NCBI GenBank assembly: GCA_021018815.1
Contig: JAITYX010000028.1
Span: forward strand, 2,807,001 to 2,871,000
Origin: Talinum fruticosum
Taxonomy: Eukaryota; Streptophyta; Magnoliopsida; Caryophyllales; Talinaceae
DNA: 64,000 bases
Direction: 5' to 3'
Both the position numbers and the translations under genes were made by a program. The notes beneath the pieces are model-generated. The model was given only the letters and a program-made list of their open reading frames with translations, had not been told where the DNA came from and ran no database searches. Below are positions 53,754 through 64,000 of this stretch, piece by piece (position 1 is the stretch's first letter; every line of letters begins with the position of its first letter).

Positions 53754-54160
53754 TGATGACTCGGATCGTGAAACTAGATCATTCCGAGTACTACCAAAGA
53801 CTCAAATACAAACCTCATCTCTCTTAAATTTTGATTACAAGTCATTCCGAGTGTTATAGAAACTACTGCGTGTGTTTTCATTCGATTCCGATTGACTCGG
53901 AAAACACATTCTTGTCTATCTTCTCACATTTACGTTTCGAGTCACTCGGACATCACTCGGATCTATCACATGTTTAAATATTCTCTCTAACACTTCTTAT
54001 CTAAGTTGTAATCGCATATTCTAAAGAAGAGTGAATTACTGCGTTAATTCAACTTTTTAAGTCGAGCATATTTGTTTAAGAATTATTTGTCCACATCAAG
54101 TACGTATACTCCGATATTTTGACTCTTATGACTTGATCTTTCTTAAGTCTAACTATGAAA
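53754..54160 (+). repeat. 3' LTR of SIRE-2, truncated
   Basis: Corresponds to 41953-42345 of the 5' LTR ('ccgagtactaccaaagactc', 'cttgatctttcttaagtc'). It breaks off near 54160, where Tat 3'UTR repeats begin, so roughly three quarters of the LTR is gone. Confidence 0.82.
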
Positions 54161-54800
54161 TAGTAGTCTAGGTCCAAACACACTCCGAGTTGATTCTCGG
54201 GTCCAACAGTGGTCAAGGTTCGGACATCAATCCTTTATTGACCTTCAAGCCCAATAGCGGTCAATGTTTATACGCTACGCCGAGACTTTAGGACCTCCCT
54301 ATGGCTAACTCAAGGAACCACATTTGAAGCATGATCCGATGACAAATTATCTTAAGGTAACACTTGAAACCATTTCTATTCGATTATTAGCTAACAAAAT
54401 TGTTCGTGTAAAAATTTCAGCGAAGCTTCGGACCAAGAAAGGTCAAGTTTAGGCACACCCGACCGCACTTCGATTCAAGAAATGATCAAGTTCCGGCACT
54501 GGGCTGGACTTCGGACTTTACTACTCGAGTCAAGTTCAAGCTCCCTACTAAGCTTCGGACTAAGCACATGGTCAAGTTTTGGCACACCAATTCGAACTTC
54601 GGATCTCTAAGTAGCTAAGTTCAAGAATCAACAACCCGGACTTCGGACTACGCCAGTCAAGTGTAGACCCTTTTATTAAGAGTTCAAGCCACAAGATACC
54701 TAATTTCGGACACCTTAATTCAATCATATTCATCAACAATGCCATTACCAGGCAAGTAACCTTTAGAGTCAACTTTAACCTTCATCTTTCGGACTCGGTC
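54161..54800 (+). repeat. Tat 3'UTR imperfect tandem repeats (plus)
   Basis: Successive units with 'gtcaaggttcgga', 'gtcaagtttaggcacacc', 'cttcggact...gtcaagtt' phrases at roughly 55-65 base spacing. Similar in kind to the minus-strand array at 23470-24330. Confidence 0.7.
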
Positions 54801-54810
54801 AAAGTGGGGG
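54801..54810 (+). other. polypurine tract of Tat element
   Basis: aaagtggggg, then ctaac and the LTR start. Confidence 0.7.
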
Positions 54811-54815
54811 CTAAC

Positions 54816-56806
54816 TCGTAGATACCAAAAAAGTGTCGTCTTTTTCTCTATTTTTTATTTGTTGGCCCGATGATTAAATCCCAAGTCCTATTTGAGGACT
54901 TGGATCATAGACTCGTGTTTGATTGGTGTGATGGAAGCCGAGTAAACCACAAAGAACCCCCAACACCACATAAACAACCTTCTGTCTTGCATCGATCCAA
55001 AAATCCCTTTTTCTTTTGAACAATCATAAACCGGGCAAAGCCTATAGAGATAATGGAGGCCGAGTGTCGTGTACTTGGGAATTCCAGGCTCGAACACTGC
55101 GTTTTACTTTATCCAATCGGACAAGGAGCTAAAGACCTTAAGACGGTGTTAGACACTCGCATTTCATGATCACAAGCATCAAACCGCTACGTTTTGGCTC
55201 CAAGATAGTCCACCCAAGACTAAGAGCACGAATCCTGCATAAAAAATGAAGCCTCGCCAAAAATAGAAACTCGTTAAAAGGAAACCTACTAAAAATGAAA
55301 ACTTTCCATTTTTGGAAAGGTGCTATGGCCGGCAGCTGCCATCCCAAAAGCTTAAGTGGAACACTGCGTTTTGCCCCGAAGACTGCCTTGGAAGCATGCT
55401 AAGACACGAAACCCTCGGCAACACCTTTGGTTGTCGGCGCCGTGATCCGGATCCAATCCAGCTTCTATCCTTTGTTTTATCCGGTCTTATCACTTTGATC
55501 TTAGCCTAGTTTTTGCTGCTAGCTTTGGACGGTGGGCCGAGCTAACCCTAGGTCACTTCCTTAACCTAATGTCTCCCTATAAATAGAGAACCTTGGCTCT
55601 CATTCCCACACGGCTTCCTGCCTTAGCATCACGCTACTAAAACTCACCTAAGAGTTACTAAATACTCTCATTTGTATTTTGATCTCTTGCTCCCTTTTCA
55701 GCCTATTCCTTCTCTACATCCATCATACTCGATACATCCGATCCCTAAACTCCATCAGTCACACATCCGTGTACCTGCCTACACAAAAATTCACAAAAAG
55801 CTCGCCTTGATTCAAGCATTGTCGCATCAAGAGATCTAGATTCGAGATCTAGATCGGAAGGTGGGACAACATGAGGGCACATATTCGATTTTCACAATGG
55901 TTTATTCTATTTCATGCTTTCTTTATTGTTTTCCGTATTGTGGACAAACGATGTATCGCTTTTAATTCTCCTCGCCCGATGTCATCTTTTAGTTTTTCGT
56001 TTTTCTTTCACTTTCGCTTTTCATCTCTGCCTCTATTGGTTTCCTTTATTTTTTGCCTTTATCGCTTTCCTTAGCTACGTTTTGGTTGCTTTAATTCTTT
56101 ATCGCATGTTGTTATTTGCTTGTGTTTTTGCATTATTTTAATTCACTACTCGAACTAGTAATGGCCATCTTCGGACGGGCGGAACGAATTGTTTATCCCT
56201 ACGTTTTTACCCTCGCCCCGAATTCGATTCAGTGGTTCAAAGACCGATGGAGTTATTTTTAGCCTCTTTCGGTCTTAGTTTTCCCACACTAAGATTGAGA
56301 GAGCATTTATTTTGTTTTTGCTAGTTTTTCTTTCCTAAAAACGGACTCGCTACTCCCTTTTATTTATTTCTTCTTAATTTGCATCTCGGTTATCTTTTTA
56401 CTAAATGATAAGAAAACATGATGTGGATATGTTAAGCCGGGTTCGAGGCCGAAGCCGATCTCATTAGCGGTGGCCTCGGCCGGTGCCGGCCAGCACTAGG
56501 TGTAGGTTGTCGCCTGTATCGAGTGATTAATAGGTGGAGCTTCGGTTCAAATTGTTGTGTTTCGGATCGATCCGGCCCTAAAGCCTCATGGAAGATTCAA
56601 ACTCTAATTCTATTTATCGTTCGGTTAAGAAATAATATCCCAGGACTTCTTAAAATAATTTCTATAATGATTAATAAAAATTGTCAATCAAACTTTGCTT
56701 ACTTCACTTTAAATCAGATTTAAGAAAATTTGGAAATCTTAATAAAAGGTTCATTCCCACATTCCAAAATCAACTTTCTAAAACCATCTTCGAATAAATC
56801 ATTAAA
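54816..56806 (+). repeat. Tat LTR (copy B), uninterrupted
   Basis: Starts t(c)gtagatacc, where TGTAGATACC is expected with CTG read as CTCG. Colinear with copy A: 'ttgttggcccgatg' (54861), TATA 'cctataaatagagaacc' (55577-55593), 'aggtgggacaacatgagg' (55860), and 'gaccgatggagtta' (56240). The site occupied in copy A by the 31918 solo LTR is empty here (56745-56760). The right end is estimated: 'ggagactcgacacaagtgg' at 56810 may be a degraded primer site. Confidence 0.78.
55577..55590 (+). promoter_or_regulatory. TATA box of Tat LTR copy B
   Basis: ccctataaatagag, same LTR position as 7972 and 29129. Confidence 0.55.
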
Positions 56807-57247
56807 AAGGAGACTCGACACAAGTGGGGAAATGCATTATCATTTAGCTAGAATAAAAATAATCTTTAAGGATCGAGTCATTCATTAGCTAGATCATCAT
56901 CTCAAATAAGTCATGCATCATTCTCATCATCGCATTCATTATCTATATCCAAATAAAAGTATCCTTAGCCTCTTTGGGTCTTGTGCTTAAGTCCCTTCCT
57001 CCCAAAAGTAGTGTTCTCTCACATTGTCCTAAATCTCATCCTTTAGGATGCGGAATGGGGAAGTGTAAGGCAATTGAGTATCATCGAATTCGAGCTTTAA
57101 AAGATTAGAACATCTCACCAAAGAGTCTTGCACATCTTCTTTTCTTTCTACTCCGCGGTCTACACCGGGCAACGATCTTTGGTGCACACCACACCGACCC
57201 GGTCTATTTCTTGCTATAAGACAAGTACCTAGAAAGAGTTCCCTTCT
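56807..57247 (+). other. Tat leader (copy B), shortened
   Basis: Retains 'tatccaaataaaagtatcct' (56947) and the 'ggtctacaccggg' block (57160), but the minisatellite and the 'cccaactaggctt' block are missing. The leader is thus much shorter than the other two. Confidence 0.6.
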
Positions 57248-58600
57248 AATGGATTTAAACCCGGAGCAGTCTCTTAACCTTAGTTTGCTTAATGAGAACA
57301 TAGCCAAGGTGGAAACTAGGATGAACGATCAAGAGGAGAAGATATAATCTATATCAAGGGATATTAAGACCATTATAAAGGCTAATAAGGACAGTAAGAG
57401 AGATAAGGAAGTTGAACATTTGAGAAAAGGAGAGAGATTAAGTACTCCACCTCCACCTGGCTTGTCTTCTCCGGATAGTCCCAAACACGAATCCCCCAAG
57501 CATGAATCCAAACCTCAGCTTGATCCACATGTAGATTAGATAGAACAGATGTTAAGGGAATAATCCATATTCACTAATCATTACTTCGATCATAAGGGAT
57601 TCACTTCAATCCCCGAGGGTAAACTACCTCTAAAGCTTACTATGCCTAATATCATGTTTAAAGGTTCTTAGAATCCCCATTATCACGTACGCAACTTATG
57701 AGGAGCAATGAATCTTAAGAATATTACAGAAGACACTTACCACATATTCTTCCCCTAGAATTTCGATATCGATGTAATGAAGTGGTACAATTCGGTTGAC
57801 CCATGGAAGGTCATCAATTGGACCGAAGCGTGCAAGGAGTTCCTACATCAATAGTCCTATAACATTGATTTGCCTGTTACTATTAGAGACTTAGAGTTAA
57901 TTAAGCAAGGTGAGAAGGAGAGCTCCACGAGACTTTCTCACCGGATGGAGAGCAAAGGCTGCCCATATGGTTGGTCGACCCTCCGAGAAGGACCAAGTTA
58001 GGACCATCGTGAAAAACCTTCGACTTAATTACAATCAGAACCTCAAATTCCTACCCATGATGAATTTTTAGCCCTTAGAGATGCTGGTTTGTTGATAGAA
58101 GAAGAGATGTCTACTGTGACCACAAAAGTTGCGACCGGGTATAGAGTTAATTATCATTCTAAGGATAAGAAAACCTCTAATAAAGGCAATACTAGCAGGG
58201 TGCGGATGTCAATGCCCTCAAAGGTTTACTGACTATACTCCTATTGATACTACCTACACTAAAGCCCTTGACCATGACCTCGAAAAGGGAAAAATAGAAT
58301 TTCCGCTGTTAGAGCGAGAATTAGAAACCGCAAAACAGTCCAAAAACTAGGACGCGAGAAAATTTCGCTAGTACCATCGTGCACGAGGACACGATACCAA
58401 ATAGTGTTAGACATTCAAGAACAAAGTAGAAAGCATGTTTCGAAATGGCCAACTCCGTTTACCTATGGCTGCCCGTAAACCAAACAACAACAAAAATCCT
58501 TTCAACGAAGCACCTTAGCCATTTTCATTGAACCTACTCTAGGTCGAGTGGGACCTATCTTATTTTATCTAAGATATTGACAAGTCTAAACCACTCCTTA
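57248..58600 (+). pseudogene. gag: Tat gag (copy B)
   Basis: ATG near 57249 opens MDLNPEQSLNLSLLNENIAK, homologous to the start at 40314. An in-frame TAA occurs at about 57345. A proline-rich part PPPPGLSSPDSPKHESP follows, then the gag core in broken frames near 57940-58130 (AAHMVGRPSEKDQVRT-type sequence, DAGLLIEEEMSTVTTKVATG). The C-terminal part with ALDHDLEKGKIEFPLLEREL is at 58129-58350. Confidence 0.75.
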
Positions 58601-58839
58601 GCTTACCTCTTTTAGATCTAGAAGTCCAAGGGCTGTGGTTATGTAATGAAGAGGATGTCTATGAAATGAGAAGCAATGGCGACGAAAATAATGATAACTT
58701 CGGGGCACACCACCCTTAGAAAAGAACACTTTTGGGGAGAAACTGAAAGTCCTGCAGTCCAATTTCTTACTAGATCTGGACAACACAGAGTGCACCCTTA
58801 GGTCCACAGCAGACTCAGGAAACCCCAAAAGAGCTTGAA

Positions 58840-59396
58840 GTTACAAAGGAAGAAGACCCAATCCTTAGACAGACTCGGAAATTAAAGGCTGATATCTCAA
58901 TCGGTAATGAATATCCGCTTCCCTGAAATATAGACATGTTTTTATTGACACACTTAGTAAAATCGAGGTCTCTCCCGAAACCACGCCGAGGAAGTGGTAG
59001 GATTGATTAATAGTGGGGATGGAATTATTACCTTTGATCAAAAGTATCTCCTAAAAGAAGGTGTTGCACACAACAATGCCCTTTACTTAACCATAACTTG
59101 CATCAATAAGTTTGTTCCCCAAACCTTGGTAGACAATGGATCGAGTAGTAAACATGTGTCCTTAGAGAACTGCTAGAAGGTTTGGAATTAGGGAGCAACA
59201 ACTCTCTAAACAGATTTTCCATCTTCGAGCTTAGGACAATTCTAAAAGAACAATCTTGAGAACAATGACCTCGCCAATTAATATAGGGCCAGTAGAAAGG
59301 AACACCGAATTCCGAGTTCTAGATATCCCAACTACTTTGAATTTACTCCTAGGACGTCCTTGGTTACATGATCATCGGGCGAGTGCCCTCTACACT
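58840..59396 (+). pseudogene. pol: Tat protease (copy B), cut by Athila
   Basis: Aspartic protease of a Tat element. The frame at 58994-59176 holds NNALYLTITCINKFVPQTLV followed by DNGSSSKHVS, with the D-N-G variant of the active-site triad that is usual in Tat proteases. After two stops, PVERNTEFRVLDIPTTLNLL and LGRPWLHDHRAS complete the fold near 59290-59385. The Athila 5' LTR begins at 59397, so reverse transcriptase is displaced beyond the window. Confidence 0.8.
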
Positions 59397-61566
59397 TGTT
59401 AAGTCGTATTTTATACGTATTTTTAGTAGTTATTTAGTTTATATTATATAGTTTATTTTATCTAATTTATTCTATTTTGTCTATTTATAGGTAATTATCG
59501 AATAAAGTGGGGAAGAGAAGAAAAGTCGTTAAAAGTGGATTTTTAGCTACCGACAAGCATCCAAGAAAATATATGAAGTCGGTCCATAAATATAATATGT
59601 AATAAAATATTTATTTTAGGATATTATATTTTAGGAAATCCTAAGTGGAATAGAAAAGGGAAACTTAGAAGAGAAGAAAGAGAAATAAACCCTAAATCTT
59701 TCACCCTATATATACTACTTATTATCATCATGGAGAGGGGACCAAGACCCACACACACTCACCACCTCTTTCCCTTGCTGCCCACACCCCTTCGTGACTG
59801 CTACCGCCTGCACCTTGCTGCCGACCACCAGTACAGCCGCCCAGCCACCACTGCTGCCACCTCCTGGCTGCTGCCGCTGCTGCTTGTTCCTAGCTGCACC
59901 TTGCTGCCGCCTGCTTGCTGCTGCTGTCTGCTGCCAGCCCACACCAACACCACCATCCATCATCATCTTCTTCATCTCCCGGGTCAAGGAAACTAATATC
60001 GGTAGTATAATTTAGTTTTGTAATTTTTATTAGAAAAGATTGAGTTTTTATTGATAGATTAATACTAAAGATGCTATTTTTATTTAGTTTACATGTTTTA
60101 AATTACATGATGTGTGAGTAGTTTTTCTTATACTTAGTATAATCTCATTGAAGCCATGTTAAATTATTTATTTTGAAACAAAGTTATGATTTTTATTGTC
60201 TTATTGCTTTGATCCATGATTCTATGATAATTTGTGTTTAATGTTTATGAATTTATGTCTAATTAATTAGAGTGCACGCTATTTAGTTTTATATAAATTC
60301 ATGTGATAGTTTAGAGGGTTTAAGTACGTAATTGCTTGATATTTTAGACATAAGTATCACCCTAGTTAATCATGGATGGCTCATACCCATCTCTTTTAAT
60401 TAGGAAATTATCATAGATCCTTCTTAAATCAATTTGCTAGTAGATTGGTTATTAGGTGCTAGATGATGTTTTTCTAATACTTAATGCTCTAATTTGATTA
60501 AATTCTAGTGCTAGTGCTAGGGTTATCAATATTAGTAGGGTTTATATTAGGGCTAGGCCTAAGTAAACTAATAACTAAGGAAAAACGGGGAAGATCCGCT
60601 AGTGGTTGTCTTCTACAGTTTAGCTCATGGGTAGATCAATTTGTGTGTTAATGATAAATAATAATTTGCATGGTGGATATAGATTATACTAAGTGTTTTT
60701 ATAAATTTGCTATCTTTGATAATTATTTGTTTGCTTTTTAGTTATTTTCTTTAGTTTGTCAATTTTTACTTATAAAATTATAGTCTTTTATTATTAATTT
60801 CGTTACCCCCTAAAGATCAGTATTTTAGGTTAGTTTTAGTAATTTTATTTTAATTTAATTTTGAGTCTTTATATATTTTAATTTTCAGAATTAATTTTCT
60901 GTCAGTTTTTATTATTTTTTGAGTCAGTTTGTTAGAAATTAGTTTAAAAATAGTTTCTTTTGTTATTTTTCGTGTTTTATTTTCTTTTAGGGTTTAGATA
61001 GAGTCCTAGTTTGCTGTGATTAAATTTTAGAATTTTTGGAATTAATTTGATATTTTTTCAGATTTAATTCTTGAATTTAATTACTGCAGGTTTTTAATAA
61101 AATAAATTCGTAAATTAGATTTTAAATTTTGTGTTTATATTTTTAGGGTCTGGTTAGGTTTAGAAAATTAGTATTATTATTCTGGGTAATTTTAGTATTT
61201 ATTTTCGTAATTATTTTAGTGCAGAATTTTACTTATTTAATTTTCTGTTTTAGAATTTGTTTATTTTCTACTTTAGTTTTCTGTTTTAATTATTCTAAAA
61301 ATATACAAAAATATTTCTGGGTTATTGTAGTTTTATTATTCTGTATAAATTATTTATTTAGTTATTAGATAATTTTCTATGAATTTTAGTTATTGATTTT
61401 AATTTATATTTTCTATTTTGTTTTTAAGAGTAGTAAATTTAATTAGATTAAAACTTGCATGTTATTATATCTTTCCTCGTGGATTCGATCCCTACTTGCC
61501 CTTGCTATATTGTTTATTATAAGTTTAAGTAGTGGTTTAATTTGTTGCTGTACGACAAGCTTAACA
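59397..61566 (+). repeat. 5' LTR of Athila element
   Basis: TGTTAAG...CTTAACA, perfect 7-base terminal inverted repeat. TATA region 'cctatatatactactta' at about 59704, and a leader island of ctg/ccg triplets at 59730-59950. It serves as the reference for the solo LTRs at 15489 and 33944. Confidence 0.92.
59730..59996 (+). other. short ORF in Athila LTR leader
   Basis: 88 codons starting MERGPRPTHTHHLFPLLPTP just downstream of the TATA region, ending in HTNTTIHHHLLHLPGQGN. Leu/Pro/Cys/Ala-rich owing to the triplet island. The LTR at 15820 keeps the ATG and the last part, but the frame shifts between. No known protein similarity is recognised. It is probably a leader ORF without function, or a translation-limiting upstream ORF. 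Confidence 0.3.
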
Positions 61567-61571
61567 AATTT

Positions 61572-61589
61572 TGGCGCCGTTGTCGGGGA
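61572..61589 (+). other. primer-binding site of Athila element (tRNA-Asp)
   Basis: tggcgccgttgtcgggga, five bases after the LTR. The canonical complement of plant tRNA-Asp is tggcgccgttgccgggga, so there is one C-to-T difference. Confidence 0.88.
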
Positions 61590-61684
61590 AAGAAAATAAA
61601 AAATCTTAGTTTTCTTTCAATCTAATTTAATTAGCTATTTATATATTTTTGAACTTATGCATTTTAATTGATTACAGTTAGTTC

Positions 61685-62984
61685 ATGCAATTACGAAGTG
61701 GTCGTATGATCGGAGAATTGGAAGAGCATTCGACGGAAAAAGTTGAGAACGACATCGAATCTCTACAATCCGAAACTTCGAAAGCGAAATTGAGGTTGAT
61801 TCTATAAACTTTGAAATGGCTACTTTACGTGAGCTTGCTGCACCTAATTTAGAAACACAACCTTTGTCTATATCATATCCTACTTTGGACCGACCTCTTA
61901 AATTGAATTCTGGATTTCCGAACTTACTACCTAAGTTTCATGGACTACCCGGTGAGGACCCATATCGTCATATTAATGAATTTATGATTACTTGTTCTAC
62001 CATGCAACCCGAGGGAATCACACAAGACCAAATTAAATTAAGAGCCTTTCCCTTTTCACTTCAAGATAAGGCTAAAGACTGGTTATATTACATACCCCCG
62101 CAACATTTACTACATGGACCCAAGTTCATAAAGCATTCTTAGAAAAATTCTTTCCAACACCTAGGATTGGATCCATTAGAAAAGAAATTTGTGGCATTAA
62201 ACAAATGAATGGAGAAACTTTTTATGAATACTGGGAACGTTTTAATAAATTATGTGCTAGTTGTCCCCAACATCAAATTTCCGAACAATTACCGATTCAA
62301 TATTTTTATGAAGGGCTACTCATCAATTGATAGAAATATGGTAGATGCTCGCTAGTGGGGGCTTTGGTTAATAAGACTCCAGCTCAAGCTAGAGAATTAT
62401 TTAATAACATGGCCCAAAATACTCAACAGTTTGGGACTAGAGATGTCCAATTTAGGAAGGTTAATGAACTAAATTCAAGTACATCATTGGAAAACCAACC
62501 GACTCAAATCACCGCTATGTTGAACAAACTCGTCACTCGGAGGAGTTCAAAAGGCGATAGTGTGTGGAATTTGCTGTTTAGAAGGGCATCCTACTCGATT
62601 CATGTCCTACATTACAAGGGGGAGAAGTAAATGCTGTTTTCCCTAACCAAGGTCAAAGAAAGTACGATCCATTTTCAAACACCTACAATGAAGGATGGAG
62701 GGATCATCCTAACCTTAGGTATGGACCTAGAAACAACCCCCTGGTTTTGACCAAACCCAGCGTCAACCATCTCGCTCAAGATAAAACGAACTTCCTTTTG
62801 GAGCAAATGATTAAGAAAATGGATGACCAAAAGAAGGAATCTGACCTTAGGTTCCAAAGTTTAGAAATGAGTATTAAGCGGGTTCAAGAGAGACAAAGCG
62901 CAACAGATACCATGTTTAGTAACCCGCAAGCCCAATTGCAAAATAGATTACCATCTCAACCCTTCCAGTAATCCCAAAGAAAAT
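61685..62984 (+). pseudogene. gag: gag of Athila element
   Basis: ATG at 61685 opens MQLRSGRMIGELEEHSTEKV. A shift near 61800 leads to the frame at 61816 with SGFPNLLPKFHGLPGEDPYR and HINEFMITCSTMQPEGITQD, then KLRAFPFSLQDKAKDWLYYI, the gypsy gag domain in its Athila form. After another shift near 62140 come WERFNKLCASCPQH-type sequence and TPAQARELFNNMAQNTQQFG (62367-62426). A helical tail, MIKKMDDQKKESDLRFQSLE (62807-62866), ends near 62970. Three to five breaks. Confidence 0.85.
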
Positions 62985-63400
62985 GTGAGTACTATAAGAC
63001 TAAGGAGTGGAAAGGAACTTAATGAACCTAAAAACAACAGAGAGGTAGAACTCGAACTAGAGGTTAAGGAATCCGAACTCGACTTAAAGAAGGATAACTC
63101 CTCTAATGCTAAAGAGATAAGTGACACTAAGAAAAGTCGTTATGAACCTATTCCACCTTTCCCTAGTAGACTCGAGAAGCATAACTCCTAAAATAGATGA
63201 GGCAAACCAAGAAATTTTAGAAACATTCAGGAAGGTAGAGATCAACATTCCTCTCCTAGATGCCATTAAACAAGTTCCTCGTTATGCTAAATTTCTTAAG
63301 GAGCTTTGTACTTCTAAAAGAAAATTAAAAGGAAATGAGAAGATAAGTGTGGGGGAGAATGCATCTGCTGTTTTTCAAAAGAAGCTCCCTCCTAAATGTA
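62985..63400 (+). pseudogene. pol: gag-protease linker of Athila element
   Basis: Starts MSTIRLRSGKELNEPKNNRE, the usual 'LRSGK' segment between gag and protease in Athila. Then a glutamate/lysine-rich part and the frame 63121-63432 with FRKVEINIPLLDAIKQVPRY and AKFLKELCTSKRKLKGNEKI, a conserved block preceding the protease. Confidence 0.78.
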
Positions 63401-63835
63401 AGGACCCGTGTGTGTTCTCTCGTCCCTTGTAAGATTGGAAACCTATACTTTGACAGAGCCATGCTTGATTTAGGTGCTTCCATTAATGTGATGCCTCGGT
63501 CTGTTTATGATAAATTGAATTTGGGAGAGTTGAAGAAAACTCGGGCTAGTAATTCAGTTGGCTGATAGAAGTAGTACGTATCCGGATGGAGTCTTAGAGG
63601 ATGTCTTAGTCCAAGTCCACGAGCTTATTTTTCCTCGCTGATTTTTATGTATTGGACATGGGTAATGCATGCCATGACATTCCTATTTTGCTTGGTAGAC
63701 CATTTCTTAAAACATCTAGGACAAAAATAGATGTACATGGGGGAACATTGACTATGGAATTTGATGGTGATGTTATTAAGTTCAATATTTTTGATGCCTT
63801 GAGATTTCCTGCAGATGTAAATTATGTTTAGTGCA
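63401..63835 (+). pseudogene. pol: protease of Athila element
   Basis: The active-site region reads DLGASINVMPRSVYDKLNLG (63466-63525), with the D-L-G-A-S form normal for Athila. After a shift, FADFYVLDMGNACHDIPILL-type sequence and GRPFLKTSRTKIDVHGGTLT (63695-63755) follow. It ends about 63830; the reverse transcriptase would come next, outside the window. Two frame breaks (near 63565 and 63640). Confidence 0.85.
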
Positions 63836-64000
63836 CTTGATACAATTGATGAAATGTCCCAAAATGTTTATGATTTGTCTCAAGAAGATGAATTGTTAAC
63901 TCGTGATTACCAAAGGGTTGGATCATTCTGTATTTCATGCTATACCCTATCATGTTAACTCAGGACTAGTAGATAGCATAGAGTCTTTGTTACAATTGCA
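63836..64000 (+). other. start of Athila protease-RT linker
   Basis: Frames with DTIDEMSQNVYDLSQEDELL suggest pol continues. Cut by the window end. Confidence 0.5.

Larger units (their letters stand above)
41953..54160 (+). mobile_element. SIRE-type copia element 2 (SIRE-2), 3' truncated
   Basis: 5' LTR, primer site, gag, pol, env-like region, polypurine tract and about 400 bp of 3' LTR, in the same order as SIRE-1. The 3' LTR stops near 54160 and Tat sequence follows, so no target duplication can be identified. A Tekay-like solo LTR (50120-52885) lies in the env-like region. It is more decayed than SIRE-1, with real losses such as cysteines of the gag zinc knuckle. Confidence 0.87.
59397..64000 (+). 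mobile_element. Athila-type gypsy retrotransposon, 5' part
   Basis: 5' LTR (2170 bp), tRNA-Asp type primer site, gag and protease in order. The element continues beyond the right edge. It is inserted in a Tat protease gene. The 5-bp target at the left would be ACACT (59392-59396); the other copy lies outside the window. Confidence 0.88.

Noticed and set aside
55138..55509. Plus and minus frames at 55138-55347 and 55312-55509
   Set aside because: They lie upstream of the TATA box in a Tat LTR and are not conserved in the other LTR copies.
1..64000. tRNA, rRNA or small RNA genes
   Set aside because: No tRNA-like A/B boxes with a cloverleaf, and no rRNA-like blocks, were recognised by eye. The only tRNA-related sequences are primer-binding sites.

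Overview
This is plant nuclear DNA from a repeat-dense, probably heterochromatic part of a large genome, most likely a dicot. The evidence is wall-to-wall LTR retrotransposons of plant-only lineages (SIRE/Maximus-type Ty1-copia, Tat/Ogre-type and Athila-type Ty3-gypsy, and a probable Tekay/Del LTR), plus two CACTA (En/Spm) DNA transposons. I found no host gene, tRNA, rRNA or CRISPR array. The lineage within plants is not decided by the sequence.

Layout. 1-1.4 kb: minus-strand pieces of a SIRE element. 1.43-3.4 kb: decayed Tat RNase H and integrase. 3.4-4.8 kb: a minus-strand remnant resembling a plant mobile domain, plus unassigned sequence. 4.8-7.73 kb: CACTA copy 1 (minus). 7.7-8.7 kb: Tat LTR pieces. 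8724-21668: a complete SIRE element (SIRE-1) with two 1531-bp LTRs, a TTTAT target duplication, gag-pol and an env-like 3' region, carrying an Athila solo LTR. It sits inside a minus-strand Tat LTR that resumes at 21674-23434, followed by Tat 3'UTR tandem repeats and a gag remnant (to 25.47 kb). 25.47-28.4 kb: CACTA copy 2 (plus). 28.5-33.6 kb: a Tat LTR holding two SIRE solo LTRs, followed by a Tat leader interrupted by an inverted Athila solo LTR (33944-36095). 37.1-38.9 kb: an LTR-like fragment. 38.9-41.65 kb: a second Tat leader and gag. 41.65-54.15 kb: SIRE-2, with truncated 3' LTR and a 2.8-kb solo LTR in its env-like region. 54.2-59.4 kb: Tat 3'UTR repeats, LTR, leader, gag and protease. 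59397-64000: 5' LTR, primer site, gag and protease of an Athila element that runs out of the window.

Nesting: Tat is the oldest layer. SIRE elements and SIRE solo LTRs went into Tat, and Athila LTRs went into both Tat and SIRE. Most coding regions are frameshifted.

The most notable signal is not a gene. The two LTRs of SIRE-1 have identical length and differ almost only where one has CTG or CAG and the other has CTCG, CCG, CGG, CGAG or CG. The same pattern disrupts primer-binding sites, target duplications and reading frames elsewhere. I infer systematic consensus errors at methylated CHG sites, so many apparent frameshifts may not be real. No new biological system was found. The nearest candidates are the env-like region of the SIRE elements and the antisense mobile-domain-like remnant.
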